Below, one piece after another: positions 1 to 5,966 of a stretch of 7,999 bases of DNA. Each line of letters starts with the position of its first letter. Position 1 is the stretch's first letter. A program made the position numbers and the translations under genes. This DNA is from DATFEN01 sp035691285 (GTDB lineage: Bacteria > Acidobacteriota > Vicinamibacteria > Fen-336), in the NCBI GenBank assembly GCA_035691285.1, contig DASSJI010000223.1, positions 1 to 7,999 on the forward strand, given 5' to 3'. Under the pieces are notes generated by a model. That model saw only the letters and a list, made by a program, of their open reading frames with translations, was not told the DNA's origin and did not search any database.

Positions 1-483
1 ACGGCGTGTGCCGAACAGCGGCAAGGCGCTCATCCCCCGGACTGCCCCATGCACGCGGCCCACGGAACCGGCCCCGGATCGCTGACCCCGGAGGAGGTTG
101 CCGGCTACCTGGCCGGCCGGGGAATGGGCCTGGCCCGCCCAGCGGAGCTGAACCACCATCCGGGCCCGCGTCACGTCCTCGACCTGGCGAAGGAGCTGTC
201 GCTGACCGACCGGCAGGCGTCGGCAACGCAGGCGATCTACGAGCGGATGCTCGCGTCAGCGCTTCCGCTCGGCGCCAAGTACGTGGAGGCCGAACAGCGG
301 CTCGCCGCCGCCTTCGAGCGCGGAGGCGTCGAGGGACCGGCCCTGTCGGCGCTCGTCCAGGAGGTGGCACGCCTGCGGGGGGAGCTGCGCTTCGTGCACC
401 TGGCAGCCCATGCCGAGCTGCGGCCCGTCCTGACGTCCGACCAGGTCGCCCGCTACGACGCTCTGAGGGGTCAGGTCCGGTGA
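1..483 (+). CDS. Spy/CpxP-like periplasmic protein, probable lipoprotein (5' end cut by window edge)
   Basis: Seen: an open frame of 160 codons from base 1 to TGA at 481-483. The first ATG is at 49, but the frame is open to the window edge, and its first three residues, Thr-Ala-Cys followed by Ala-Glu-Gln, look like the end of a lipobox. I therefore think the true start and most of the signal peptide lie outside the window, so ATG 49 is probably internal. Beyond a short His/Pro-rich linker come LTPEEVAGYLAGRGMGLA, HPGPRHVLDLAKEL and SLTDRQ, a long helical stretch, and a terminal LTSDQVARYDALRG. Family knowledge: LTxxQ-type helices and this ending are typical of small periplasmic Spy/CpxP or heavy-metal-sensor-like proteins, which bind unfolded proteins or metals. 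Inference: mature envelope protein anchored through Cys3 of the visible part. It converges on the serine tRNA genes with a 21-base gap. Function beyond the fold is unproven. Confidence 0.62.
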   Translation, partial: TACAEQRQGAHPPDCPMHAAHGTGPGSLTPEEVAGYLAGRGMGLARPAELNHHPGPRHVLDLAKELSLTDRQASATQAIYERMLASALPLGAKYVEAEQRLAAAFERGGVEGPALSALVQEVARLRGELRFVHLAAHAELRPVLTSDQVARYDALRGQVR

Positions 484-504
484 AAGTCGTACACGCTCGA
501 CGAG

Positions 505-596
505 TGGCGGAGAGAGAGGGATTCGAACCCTCGGTGGAGTTTCCCCCACACATGATTTCCAGTCATGCCGATTCAGCCAGGCTCTCGCATCTCTCC
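505..596 (-). tRNA. tRNA-Ser(GGA)
   Basis: On the minus strand the acceptor 5' strand GGAGAGA (590-596) pairs with TCTCTCC (509-515), followed by discriminator G and an encoded CCA (505-507). The anticodon loop CTGGAAA (556-562) sits on the stem CATGA/TCATG and gives anticodon GGA at 558-560, reading UCC and UCU. A long class II variable arm (GTGG...CCAC) and the T arm GAGGG-TTCGAAT-CCCTC confirm a serine tRNA. It lies 6 bases downstream of tRNA-Ser(CGA), so one transcript probably carries both. UCC is a heavily used serine codon in this GC-rich sequence. Confidence 0.97.
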
Positions 597-601
597 ACGA
601 G

Positions 602-691
<90 letters not shown>

Positions 692-707
692 GCGCGAGCG
701 AACGGTG

Positions 708-713
708 ATTCTA
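708..713 (-). promoter_or_regulatory. Putative -10 element (TAGAAT) for the tandem serine tRNAs
   Basis: The minus strand carries TAGAAT, one mismatch from the TATAAT consensus, in the short gap between the tadA stop and tRNA-Ser(CGA). It ends 16 bases before the mature tRNA 5' end, which would leave a leader of roughly 9 bases for RNase P to remove. The surrounding 16 bases are strikingly AT-rich for this window. No good -35 hexamer is visible at the expected distance. The element lies inside an imperfectly explained inverted repeat, GTGAT-N5-ATCAC (705-719). Confidence 0.4.
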
Positions 714-715
714 CA

Positions 716-1174
716 TCACTCGCGGCTGGCGCGCCGCGCCCGGAAGAACGCCTGCATCAGCCCGCGGCAGGCGTCCTCCCGCACTCCGCCCTCCACCTCG
801 AGCCGGTGGTTGGCGCGCAGCGAGGCGACGTCGAGGAGCGAGACGAGCGCCCCGAACTTCGGCTCGGCGACCCCGTAGACGACGCGGGCCACGCGCGCCT
901 GGAGCGCCGCCCCGACGCACATCAGGCACGGCTCGACGGTGACGAAGAGCGAGGCGCCGGTCAGGCGATAGTTGCCGCGAGCGCGGGCCGCCTCGCGCAG
1001 CGCGAGGACCTCGGCGTGGGCGGTGGGATCGCCCGCGGAGATCGGCTGGTTGAAGCCGCGCCCGATCAGCTCGCCCTCCTCCACCACAACCGCGCCGATC
1101 GGCACCTCGCCCGCGGCCGCGGCGCGCTCCGCCTCGGCCAGGGCCTCGTCCATGAACCGCTCGCGCTCGTCCAC
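716..1174 (-). CDS. tadA: tRNA-specific adenosine deaminase TadA
   Basis: A 152-residue protein that deaminates adenosine-34 to inosine in the anticodon of tRNA-Arg(ACG), allowing one tRNA to read CGU, CGC and CGA. Seen: the zinc-dependent cytidine/deoxycytidylate deaminase signature with His53-Ala-Glu55 (PTAHAEVLALREA), where Glu55 is the proton shuttle and His53 a zinc ligand, and PCLMCVGA with zinc ligands Cys83 and Cys86. GEVPIGAVVV (22-31) and NYRLTGASLFVTVEP are typical TadA blocks, and the length is normal. The start is GTG at 1174: the residues ERFMDEALAEA before the deaminase core align with the usual TadA N-terminus, so the internal ATG at 1153 is less likely. No Shine-Dalgarno site precedes it; a TATCGT element 6 bases upstream suggests a leaderless message. 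Two serine tRNA genes follow on the same strand. tadA next to tRNA-Ser is a known arrangement, for example in Bacillus. Essential in most bacteria. Confidence 0.95.
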   Translation of the reverse strand: MDERERFMDEALAEAERAAAAGEVPIGAVVVEEGELIGRGFNQPISAGDPTAHAEVLALREAARARGNYRLTGASLFVTVEPCLMCVGAALQARVARVVYGVAEPKFGALVSLLDVASLRANHRLEVEGGVREDACRGLMQAFFRARRASRE

Positions 1175-1180
1175 GGAGCA

Positions 1181-1186
1181 ACGATA
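1181..1186 (-). promoter_or_regulatory. Putative -10 element (TATCGT) for a leaderless tadA mRNA
   Basis: In the 44-base divergent gap the minus strand reads TATCGT, which keeps the TANNNT core of -10 elements. Exactly six bases separate it from the tadA GTG codon. That distance would place transcription start at or beside the start codon, consistent with the lack of any purine-rich ribosome site. No convincing -35 box is seen. The call is tentative. Confidence 0.3.
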
Positions 1187-1206
1187 AGGGCGCGCCGCCG
1201 ACGTGA

Positions 1207-1212
1207 CAAGAT
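1207..1212 (+). promoter_or_regulatory. Weak putative -10 element (CAAGAT) for the SLOG gene
   Basis: The plus strand reads CAAGAT, matching TATAAT at only positions 2, 5 and 6. Six bases separate it from the GTG start at 1219. The spacing mirrors that of the divergent tadA promoter candidate, and no Shine-Dalgarno site is present. The in-frame TGA at 1204-1206 leaves no room for a longer coding region. The evidence is weak. Confidence 0.2.
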
Positions 1213-1218
1213 CGGCGC

Positions 1219-1689
1219 GTGGCCCTGCGCGTCTTCTCCGGCGGCCAGACCGGCGTGGACCGCGCCGCCCTGGACGCAGCGGCCGCCGCCGGCCTGAGCA
1301 CGGGCGGCTTCTGCCCGCGAGGGCGGCTCGCCGAGGACGGCACGGTGCCGGACCGCTACCCGCTCCAGGAGACGCCGTCGCCCGACTACGCCCAGCGCAC
1401 CGAGTGGAACGTCAGGGACAGCGACGCCACGCTGATCCTCGCCCGCGGCGCCCTCCGCGGCGGCACCGCCTTCACCCTCGAGGTGGCGCGCCGGCTGGGA
1501 CGGCCGGCCCTGGTCGTGGACCTCTCCCGTCGTCCACAGCCCGACACCGTCCATGCCTTCTGCTCGGCCCACGGCGTTCGCACGCTGAACGTGGCCGGCC
1601 CGCGCGAGAGCGTCGCGCCGGGGATCTACGCCGAGGCCCGCGCGTTCCTCGAAGCCGTCTTCAGCGGCGCCGGACCAGGAGGTCGCTGA
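1219..1689 (+). CDS. Putative molybdenum carrier family protein (SLOG/Rossmann-like)
   Basis: A 156-residue cytoplasmic protein. Seen: an N-terminal beta-strand and glycine-rich loop, VFSGGQTGVDRAALDAA (5-21), then GGFCPRGRLAEDG (29-41), DRYPL, TEWNVRDSDATLIL (61-74), a second glycine-rich turn LRGGTAFT (79-86), and a C-terminal Rossmann-like strand. These blocks, in this order, are the hallmark of the 'putative molybdenum carrier' family (Pfam PF12694), a relative of the LOG/DprA-Smf/YpsA SLOG fold that binds nucleotides or nucleotide-derived ligands. Family knowledge: the name comes from similarity to molybdenum-cofactor carrier proteins; direct proof for bacterial members is thin, and no molybdenum-cofactor genes are nearby. 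The start is fixed as GTG 1219 because an in-frame TGA lies at 1204-1206 and the conserved strand begins two residues in. Divergent from tadA; its 3' end overlaps the convergent DUF2723 gene by 29 bp. Confidence 0.85.
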   Translation: MALRVFSGGQTGVDRAALDAAAAAGLSTGGFCPRGRLAEDGTVPDRYPLQETPSPDYAQRTEWNVRDSDATLILARGALRGGTAFTLEVARRLGRPALVVDLSRRPQPDTVHAFCSAHGVRTLNVAGPRESVAPGIYAEARAFLEAVFSGAGPGGR

Positions 1690-4288
1690 CGCCGACGCCG
1701 AGCGAGCGCTCGTCGCTCCCGAGCCCGAGCGCCCGGGGGATGGCGGTGTGGCCCGCGACGATGCGCAGGCGGTTCGTTCCCGGCCGCAGCAGCGACCCCG
1801 CCGCCGCCCACTCGTAGGCGTTCCAGCCTGGCGACATGGGTCGCGCCTCGAGCGCGACGTCCCCGAGCGCCACCGCGAGCGAGGCGCCGGACCGAAGTGG
1901 CATCGCACGGACGCGGATCGCGACGTCCGCCGGATCGGCCACCGGAACCAGGACGTCGGCCGCGGCCGCCGCGCTCCAACGGAAGCCGAAGCCCTCGGCC
2001 GGGTGCCAGCCCGGACCGAGGAACGGCTCGGCGTCCTCGTCGAAGGCCAGCCGGAACTCGCGTCCGAGCGGCGCAGCATCCCCTGGCTCGAGGGCGCAGA
2101 CCTGGGCGCGCCTGGGGTTCCGGAGATCCACCTCGGCCCGTGCCCACGCCGCTTCGGGCAGATCGCCGAGGTCGAAGCTGGAGACCGACGACTGTCCCCC
2201 GTCGTTGACGCGCAGCTCGAGCCGGGTGGCGCTGCGGGGCGCGGCGAAGGGAAGGCCGTCGGCGCGGAGGGCCTCGGTCCGGGCCGGGTCGCGAGCGCCG
2301 AAGCCGCGGACCTCGACTTCGGGCGTGCCCTCGCCTGAAGTACGCACGAGGCGCGGCGCGACGGTTCCGCCGAAAGTCCACAGGACGAGGCGGGCCTCGA
2401 ACGGGGCATGGTTGTCGATGCGCAGGAGCGTCCGGCCCGACGTCGCGCCGGCGGTCACGTCCACCCAGCCGCCCTCCCCCGCGTCGACGCAGCGGGGCGG
2501 GCCGACGACCCGATGGAGGGGAAAGGCACGCGCCGAGAACGGCACGCGCAACGAGGCGCCGGGGTCGAGGCTGTGGGCCTCCAGGACCCGGCCGCCCGGC
2601 GTGAGCACCGCGAAGGCGACGCCCTCCTCCGAGTGGACGATCCGCCGCCCGGCCACGAACAGCGCGGCGCCGTCGGGCGTGTTCTCGGCGCGGAGCGCGA
2701 CGGGAGCGCGCGCGTCCGCGAGGGCGCCGCCCTTCGTCACATCGACCACGGCGGCGTCGCCGCGCTGGACGAGAGCCTCGGGCCGCGAGCCGGTCCCGAC
2801 CGCGGCCAGGCGCTCGCCGCCGCGCACTCCGGCCTGCATCGCGATGCGCCCGCCCGGCAGCACTCGCAGGTACTCGGCAAGCGGCGCGTCGAGCACGGGC
2901 TCGGGCGCGATCCGGTAGCCGAGGCTCCGCAGCGCCAAGGCGGTCTTCTCGAACGCGAACACGGCGTAGCCCCGTGCCAGGACCGAGCCGACCGCCTCGG
3001 CGTCGGCGGGCACGGTGACGACGTCGCGGCCGCGCGCCGCGCCCTCCCCGAGCAGCTCGTAGAGGACCATGTGGTCCACGGTGTAGCTCTCCGCCGCGAT
3101 GGCCGCCCGCCGGGGCAGGGCCTCGAAGACGGCGCCGAAGTAGCGCATCTCGAAGGTGCGGTCGCTGTGGTCGCTGCGCTTGAAGTGCAGGGCGGCCTGA
3201 AGAGCGGGCAGCGCAAGCACGCAGGCGGCGACGAGCGGCGGCGCCGCGACACGGGCGAGGCCTCCGACCGCCAGGTCCAGGCCAAGGCCCAGGAGGGGCC
3301 ACAGCACCACGAAGGCGGGAATCAGGAACACCTCGAGGTCGGGCACGTCGTAGTTCAGCGCGAAGCCGAGCAGGCCGCAGGCCGCGAGGCCCATGAGCAG
3401 GCCTTCGCGTGGCGCGCGGCGGCCGAGCGCGACGAGCCCGAGGAGAGCGAGGGCGACTCCACCGAGCGTGAGCTCGTCGCGCAGGATCCCGAACACGACG
3501 GCGGTCCGTTCCCCGAGGACCGTGCCGGGATCGAACGCGAAGAGACGGCCCTCGAACGACGCGCCGCGCATCACGCGCAGGAGCTCGCCGAGGCTCCGCG
3601 CGCGGGCGCCCAGGTAGGGCGCCCCCTGGAGGTTGCGGACCAGCACGTAGGCGTACGGCAACAAGCCCAGGCAGACAAGGAGGACGCCGCGGAGCAGGAA
3701 GCGCGGCCGGAGGGCGGCGGTCCGATCCGTCGCCAGCACGTAGGCCACGAGCGCGGGCGCGACCGTGGCGACGGTCGTGTGGTGGGCCATGGCGAGGGCG
3801 GCGAGGAAGACGGCCAGCTCGAGCCGCCACGTCTCGCGCGTGGCCCCCCACGTCGCCACGGCCAGGAGCAGCGCCGCCAGCAGCGCCGCCGCCAGCGCGT
3901 ACACCTCGGCGAGCGTCGCCTGCGACCAGAACACCGGCCCCGTGGCGAGGCAGAGCGCGGCGGCCAGCGCGCAGGGCGCCCTCGCGCCCAGGCGTCGCGT
4001 GAGCAGGAAGGCGAGCGCCACGGCGAGCGAGGCCGCGAGGGCCGAGAGCAGGTTGATGCGCCATGCGAGGTTGCCGAACGGCAGCTGCGCGAAGAGCCAG
4101 CCGAGGAGCGTGTACACGGGATAGCCGGGAGGGTGCGGCGTGCCGAGGACCTTGCCCACGAACTGGAACTTCGGCGTGTCGCCGATGCCGTTGAGGCCGG
4201 GATACAGCGTCCGCAGGTAGACGCCGAGGGCGATCGCGAAGGCCAGCGCCGCGAGCGCCGCGTCTCTTCGGCTCGGGGCACGGCCCAT
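1661..4288 (-). CDS. DUF2723 family GT-C membrane glycosyltransferase with large periplasmic C-terminal region
   Basis: An 875-residue inner-membrane protein. Seen: a hydrophobic N-terminal half (about 10-369) with many membrane segments, and a soluble beta-rich half (370-875). Conserved DUF2723 (PF11028) blocks are GIGDTPKFQ (34-42, with Asp37 in the first outer loop where GT-C enzymes keep a catalytic acid), GTPHPPGYP (49-57), WRINLLSA (76-83), FWSQATLAEVYAL (120-132), AMAHHTT (166-172) and NYDVPDLEVFLIP (312-324). Family knowledge: DUF2723 proteins are predicted polyprenyl-phosphate-sugar-dependent transferases, some tied to protein O-glycosylation. In the soluble part, 379-465 resembles the ESYTVDHM...VFAFEKT region common after such domains, 470-605 is possibly related to ILEI-like folds, and 600-640 holds Cys600 and an RIDNHAPFEA strand. 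Residues 756-875 form a beta module also seen at the end of the 5963-7867 product. Start ATG 4288; the frame stays open upstream to 4741 but antisense to the neighbour. Divergent from 4317-7867. The acceptor is unknown. Confidence 0.85.
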   Translation of the reverse strand: MGRAPSRRDAALAALAFAIALGVYLRTLYPGLNGIGDTPKFQFVGKVLGTPHPPGYPVYTLLGWLFAQLPFGNLAWRINLLSALAASLAVALAFLLTRRLGARAPCALAAALCLATGPVFWSQATLAEVYALAAALLAALLLAVATWGATRETWRLELAVFLAALAMAHHTTVATVAPALVAYVLATDRTAALRPRFLLRGVLLVCLGLLPYAYVLVRNLQGAPYLGARARSLGELLRVMRGASFEGRLFAFDPGTVLGERTAVVFGILRDELTLGGVALALLGLVALGRRAPREGLLMGLAACGLLGFALNYDVPDLEVFLIPAFVVLWPLLGLGLDLAVGGLARVAAPPLVAACVLALPALQAALHFKRSDHSDRTFEMRYFGAVFEALPRRAAIAAESYTVDHMVLYELLGEGAARGRDVVTVPADAEAVGSVLARGYAVFAFEKTALALRSLGYRIAPEPVLDAPLAEYLRVLPGGRIAMQAGVRGGERLAAVGTGSRPEALVQRGDAAVVDVTKGGALADARAPVALRAENTPDGAALFVAGRRIVHSEEGVAFAVLTPGGRVLEAHSLDPGASLRVPFSARAFPLHRVVGPPRCVDAGEGGWVDVTAGATSGRTLLRIDNHAPFEARLVLWTFGGTVAPRLVRTSGEGTPEVEVRGFGARDPARTEALRADGLPFAAPRSATRLELRVNDGGQSSVSSFDLGDLPEAAWARAEVDLRNPRRAQVCALEPGDAAPLGREFRLAFDEDAEPFLGPGWHPAEGFGFRWSAAAAADVLVPVADPADVAIRVRAMPLRSGASLAVALGDVALEARPMSPGWNAYEWAAAGSLLRPGTNRLRIVAGHTAIPRALGLGSDERSLGVGVSDLLVRRR

Positions 4289-4297
4289 CGTGCGCGC

Positions 4298-4309
4298 GAG
4301 TGTACACTC
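4298..4309. promoter_or_regulatory. Perfect 12-bp palindrome GAGTGTACACTC, candidate symmetric bidirectional promoter or operator
   Basis: The palindrome lies in the 28-base gap between the divergent GT-C genes. On the plus strand it shows TACACT (4303-4308), four of six matches to TATAAT, ending 8 bases before GTG 4317. On the minus strand the mirror TACACT (4304-4299) ends 10 bases before ATG 4288. Both spacings fit leaderless or nearly leaderless starts. Neither direction has a clear -35 box or a TGn extension. A dimeric regulator such as a TetR- or GntR-type protein could equally bind this site. Confidence 0.42.
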
Positions 4310-4316
4310 ACCCCTC

Positions 4317-5966
4317 GTGACGCCCGGCGGCCGCTGGCCGTGTCTCCTCCTCGTAGCGGCCACGGCCCTCCTGCCGTCGCTGCAGGTGCTGGAAGGCGAC
4401 TTCGTGGCCGACGATTTCGGCTGCCTGCGCCTCTGGGGCCAGAAGCCGCTCGCGGAGTTCGCCGCGTTCGGCGACATCTCCGAGGGCATCTGGGGCGTCC
4501 CGATCGACGAGCCGCGGCCGGTGGACGCCCTCACGTTCCGCCTGGGCTTCCTCGTCTCCGGCGCCTCACCCTGGGGACACCTCCTGCTGGCCCTCGCGAT
4601 CCACGTCGGCTGCTCGCTCCTGGTGTTCGCCCTGGCGCGGTTGGCCGTCGCCGACGCGCCGGTCGTGGCGGCGCTCGCCGCCTCTCTCCTGTTCGCGGTC
4701 CACCCGGTCCACGCCGAGCCCATCGCCTGGGTGACGGGCAAGGTGGACAGCCTCGCCTCGCTCTTCTACCTGGCGGCGTTCGCGCTGTTCCTGCGCCGGC
4801 GGGGGCCGGGCGGCGGGCTCCGCTACGCGGCGGCCCTGGCCCTCTTCGTGGCAGGCCTCCTCGCCAAGGAGGTGCTGCTGACGCTTCCGCCCCTGCTCGT
4901 GGCGGCGGAGGCCATCCTCGGTCCTGCCGGAACGGCGTCCGAGCGCTGGCGCCGTGCCGCCAGGGCCGCACGCGCAGCCGCGCCGCTCTTCCTGATCGCC
5001 GTCCTCTATCTCGTCGCCCGGCGTCTGGCCTTCGGAAGCTTCGCCCGCGAGCATCGCATCGGCTCCGAAACCTGGAACCTGCTGGCGGAGCGCCAGGCCT
5101 TCAACCTCGGCCGGCTGCTCATGCCCGCCACCGGCGTCCTGGCCGCGCTCCTCGCCGCGGCGATGCTCGTCGGGCTCGTCTGCCTCGTGCGGGATCGGAT
5201 CGCCGCCCGCGGCGCGGTCGCGCCGATCGCGTTCTTCGCCATCGTCTTCTACGGGGCCACGAGCGCGCCCCTCGTCCTCACCTACGCCTCCGCGCGCCAT
5301 CTCTACCTCCCGTCCGCGGGGATCGCGGTGGCCGCGGGAATCGCGCTGTTTCCGTCCGCCTCGGCCCTCGCATGGCGCGCCGCGGCCCTGGCAGCGGCCG
5401 TGGCCGTCCTCGTGCCGGGGCTGCGCCGCGAGGAGCGGCACTGGATCGACGCCGGACGGACGTCGCGGGCCCTGCGGGCGTCGATCGAGGAGGCGACCCG
5501 CGAGTTGCCTCCCCAGGCGACCGTGGTCCTGGCCGGCGTTCCGGCCAGCGACGGCGACGCCCTGGTCTGGCGCGCCGCGCTGCCCTTCGCCCTCGAGCCC
5601 CCGTTCCTGCCCCGCTCGGTGCCGGGCTCCGTGCGGCTCCTGGAGCCCCCCGCCCTCTACTGCTGCCCCTTCGAGCAGTGGTGGCAGGCTCGCGCCCCCA
5701 TCGTGCGCCAGCTCCTCGACGGGCCCGACGACGAGGCGGTCCCGCTGCAGCTTCTCGAGTGGAGACGGGAGGGCGGCCGCCTCGCGCGGCGCAGCGCCGC
5801 TCCCGCACGCGGAGCGATTCGGCTGACGCTCGAGCAGGCAGGCGTCGATGCCGTCTCGGGCCCGGCCGGTCTCCGGGAGGGCTCGCGCCTCGTCGCGGCG
5901 TTGGCCCAGGCCGCGCGTGGCGGCGCCGGGCGCCCGCGTCGCAGCGTCAGCGAGGCCGCGCCGTGA
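4317..5966 (+). CDS. GT-C family transferase, TMTC/PMT-like (polyprenyl-phosphate-sugar dependent)
   Basis: A 549-residue inner-membrane protein. Numbering is from GTG 4317; GTG 4290 is an in-frame alternative, but it would leave one base between divergent start codons and place the promoter-like palindrome inside the gene. Seen: membrane segment 8-24; first outer loop FVADDF (29-34) with Asp32-Asp33, the usual GT-C catalytic or metal-binding pair; EPRPVD (65-70); His88 and His96; HPVHAEPIAWVTGKVDSL (129-146); LAKEVLLTLP (182-191); ARHLYLPSAG (326-335); a last membrane segment near 338-375; then a soluble tail of about 175 residues with an outer-face vicinal pair Cys449-Cys450. Family knowledge: these blocks match the bacterial relatives of eukaryotic TMTC and PMT O-mannosyltransferases. 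TMTC-type TPR repeats are absent. Inference: transfers a sugar from a lipid-phosphate donor to a protein or glycan in the periplasm. Overlaps the next transferase by 4 bp, so the two are co-translated. Confidence 0.8.
   Translation: MTPGGRWPCLLLVAATALLPSLQVLEGDFVADDFGCLRLWGQKPLAEFAAFGDISEGIWGVPIDEPRPVDALTFRLGFLVSGASPWGHLLLALAIHVGCSLLVFALARLAVADAPVVAALAASLLFAVHPVHAEPIAWVTGKVDSLASLFYLAAFALFLRRRGPGGGLRYAAALALFVAGLLAKEVLLTLPPLLVAAEAILGPAGTASERWRRAARAARAAAPLFLIAVLYLVARRLAFGSFAREHRIGSETWNLLAERQAFNLGRLLMPATGVLAALLAAAMLVGLVCLVRDRIAARGAVAPIAFFAIVFYGATSAPLVLTYASARHLYLPSAGIAVAAGIALFPSASALAWRAAALAAAVAVLVPGLRREERHWIDAGRTSRALRASIEEATRELPPQATVVLAGVPASDGDALVWRAALPFALEPPFLPRSVPGSVRLLEPPALYCCPFEQWWQARAPIVRQLLDGPDDEAVPLQLLEWRREGGRLARRSAAPARGAIRLTLEQAGVDAVSGPAGLREGSRLVAALAQAARGGAGRPRRSVSEAAP
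5952..5955 (+). promoter_or_regulatory. Shine-Dalgarno-like GAGG before the downstream transferase
   Basis: GAGG lies inside the end of the upstream gene, seven bases before the GTG codon at 5963. It is the only start in the window with a plausible ribosome-binding site at a normal distance. This fits a downstream operon gene, where a leaderless start is impossible, and supports GTG 5963 as the true start. GAGG is short and could occur by chance in GC-rich sequence. Confidence 0.4.

Noticed and set aside
484..504. Rho-independent terminator after the serine tRNAs
   Set aside because: The gap contains only a tiny self-complementary CTCGTCGAG with no room for a loop and no T-run.
4290..4316. 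GTG 4290 as start of the TMTC-like gene
   Set aside because: It would leave one base between two divergent start codons and put the palindromic promoter candidate inside the coding region; GTG 4317 keeps the whole first membrane helix. It is not fully excluded.
4289..4741. N-terminal extension of the DUF2723 gene to 4741
   Set aside because: It runs antisense to the conserved catalytic region of the divergent transferase, lacks membrane character, and the ATG at 4288 places the first membrane helix normally.
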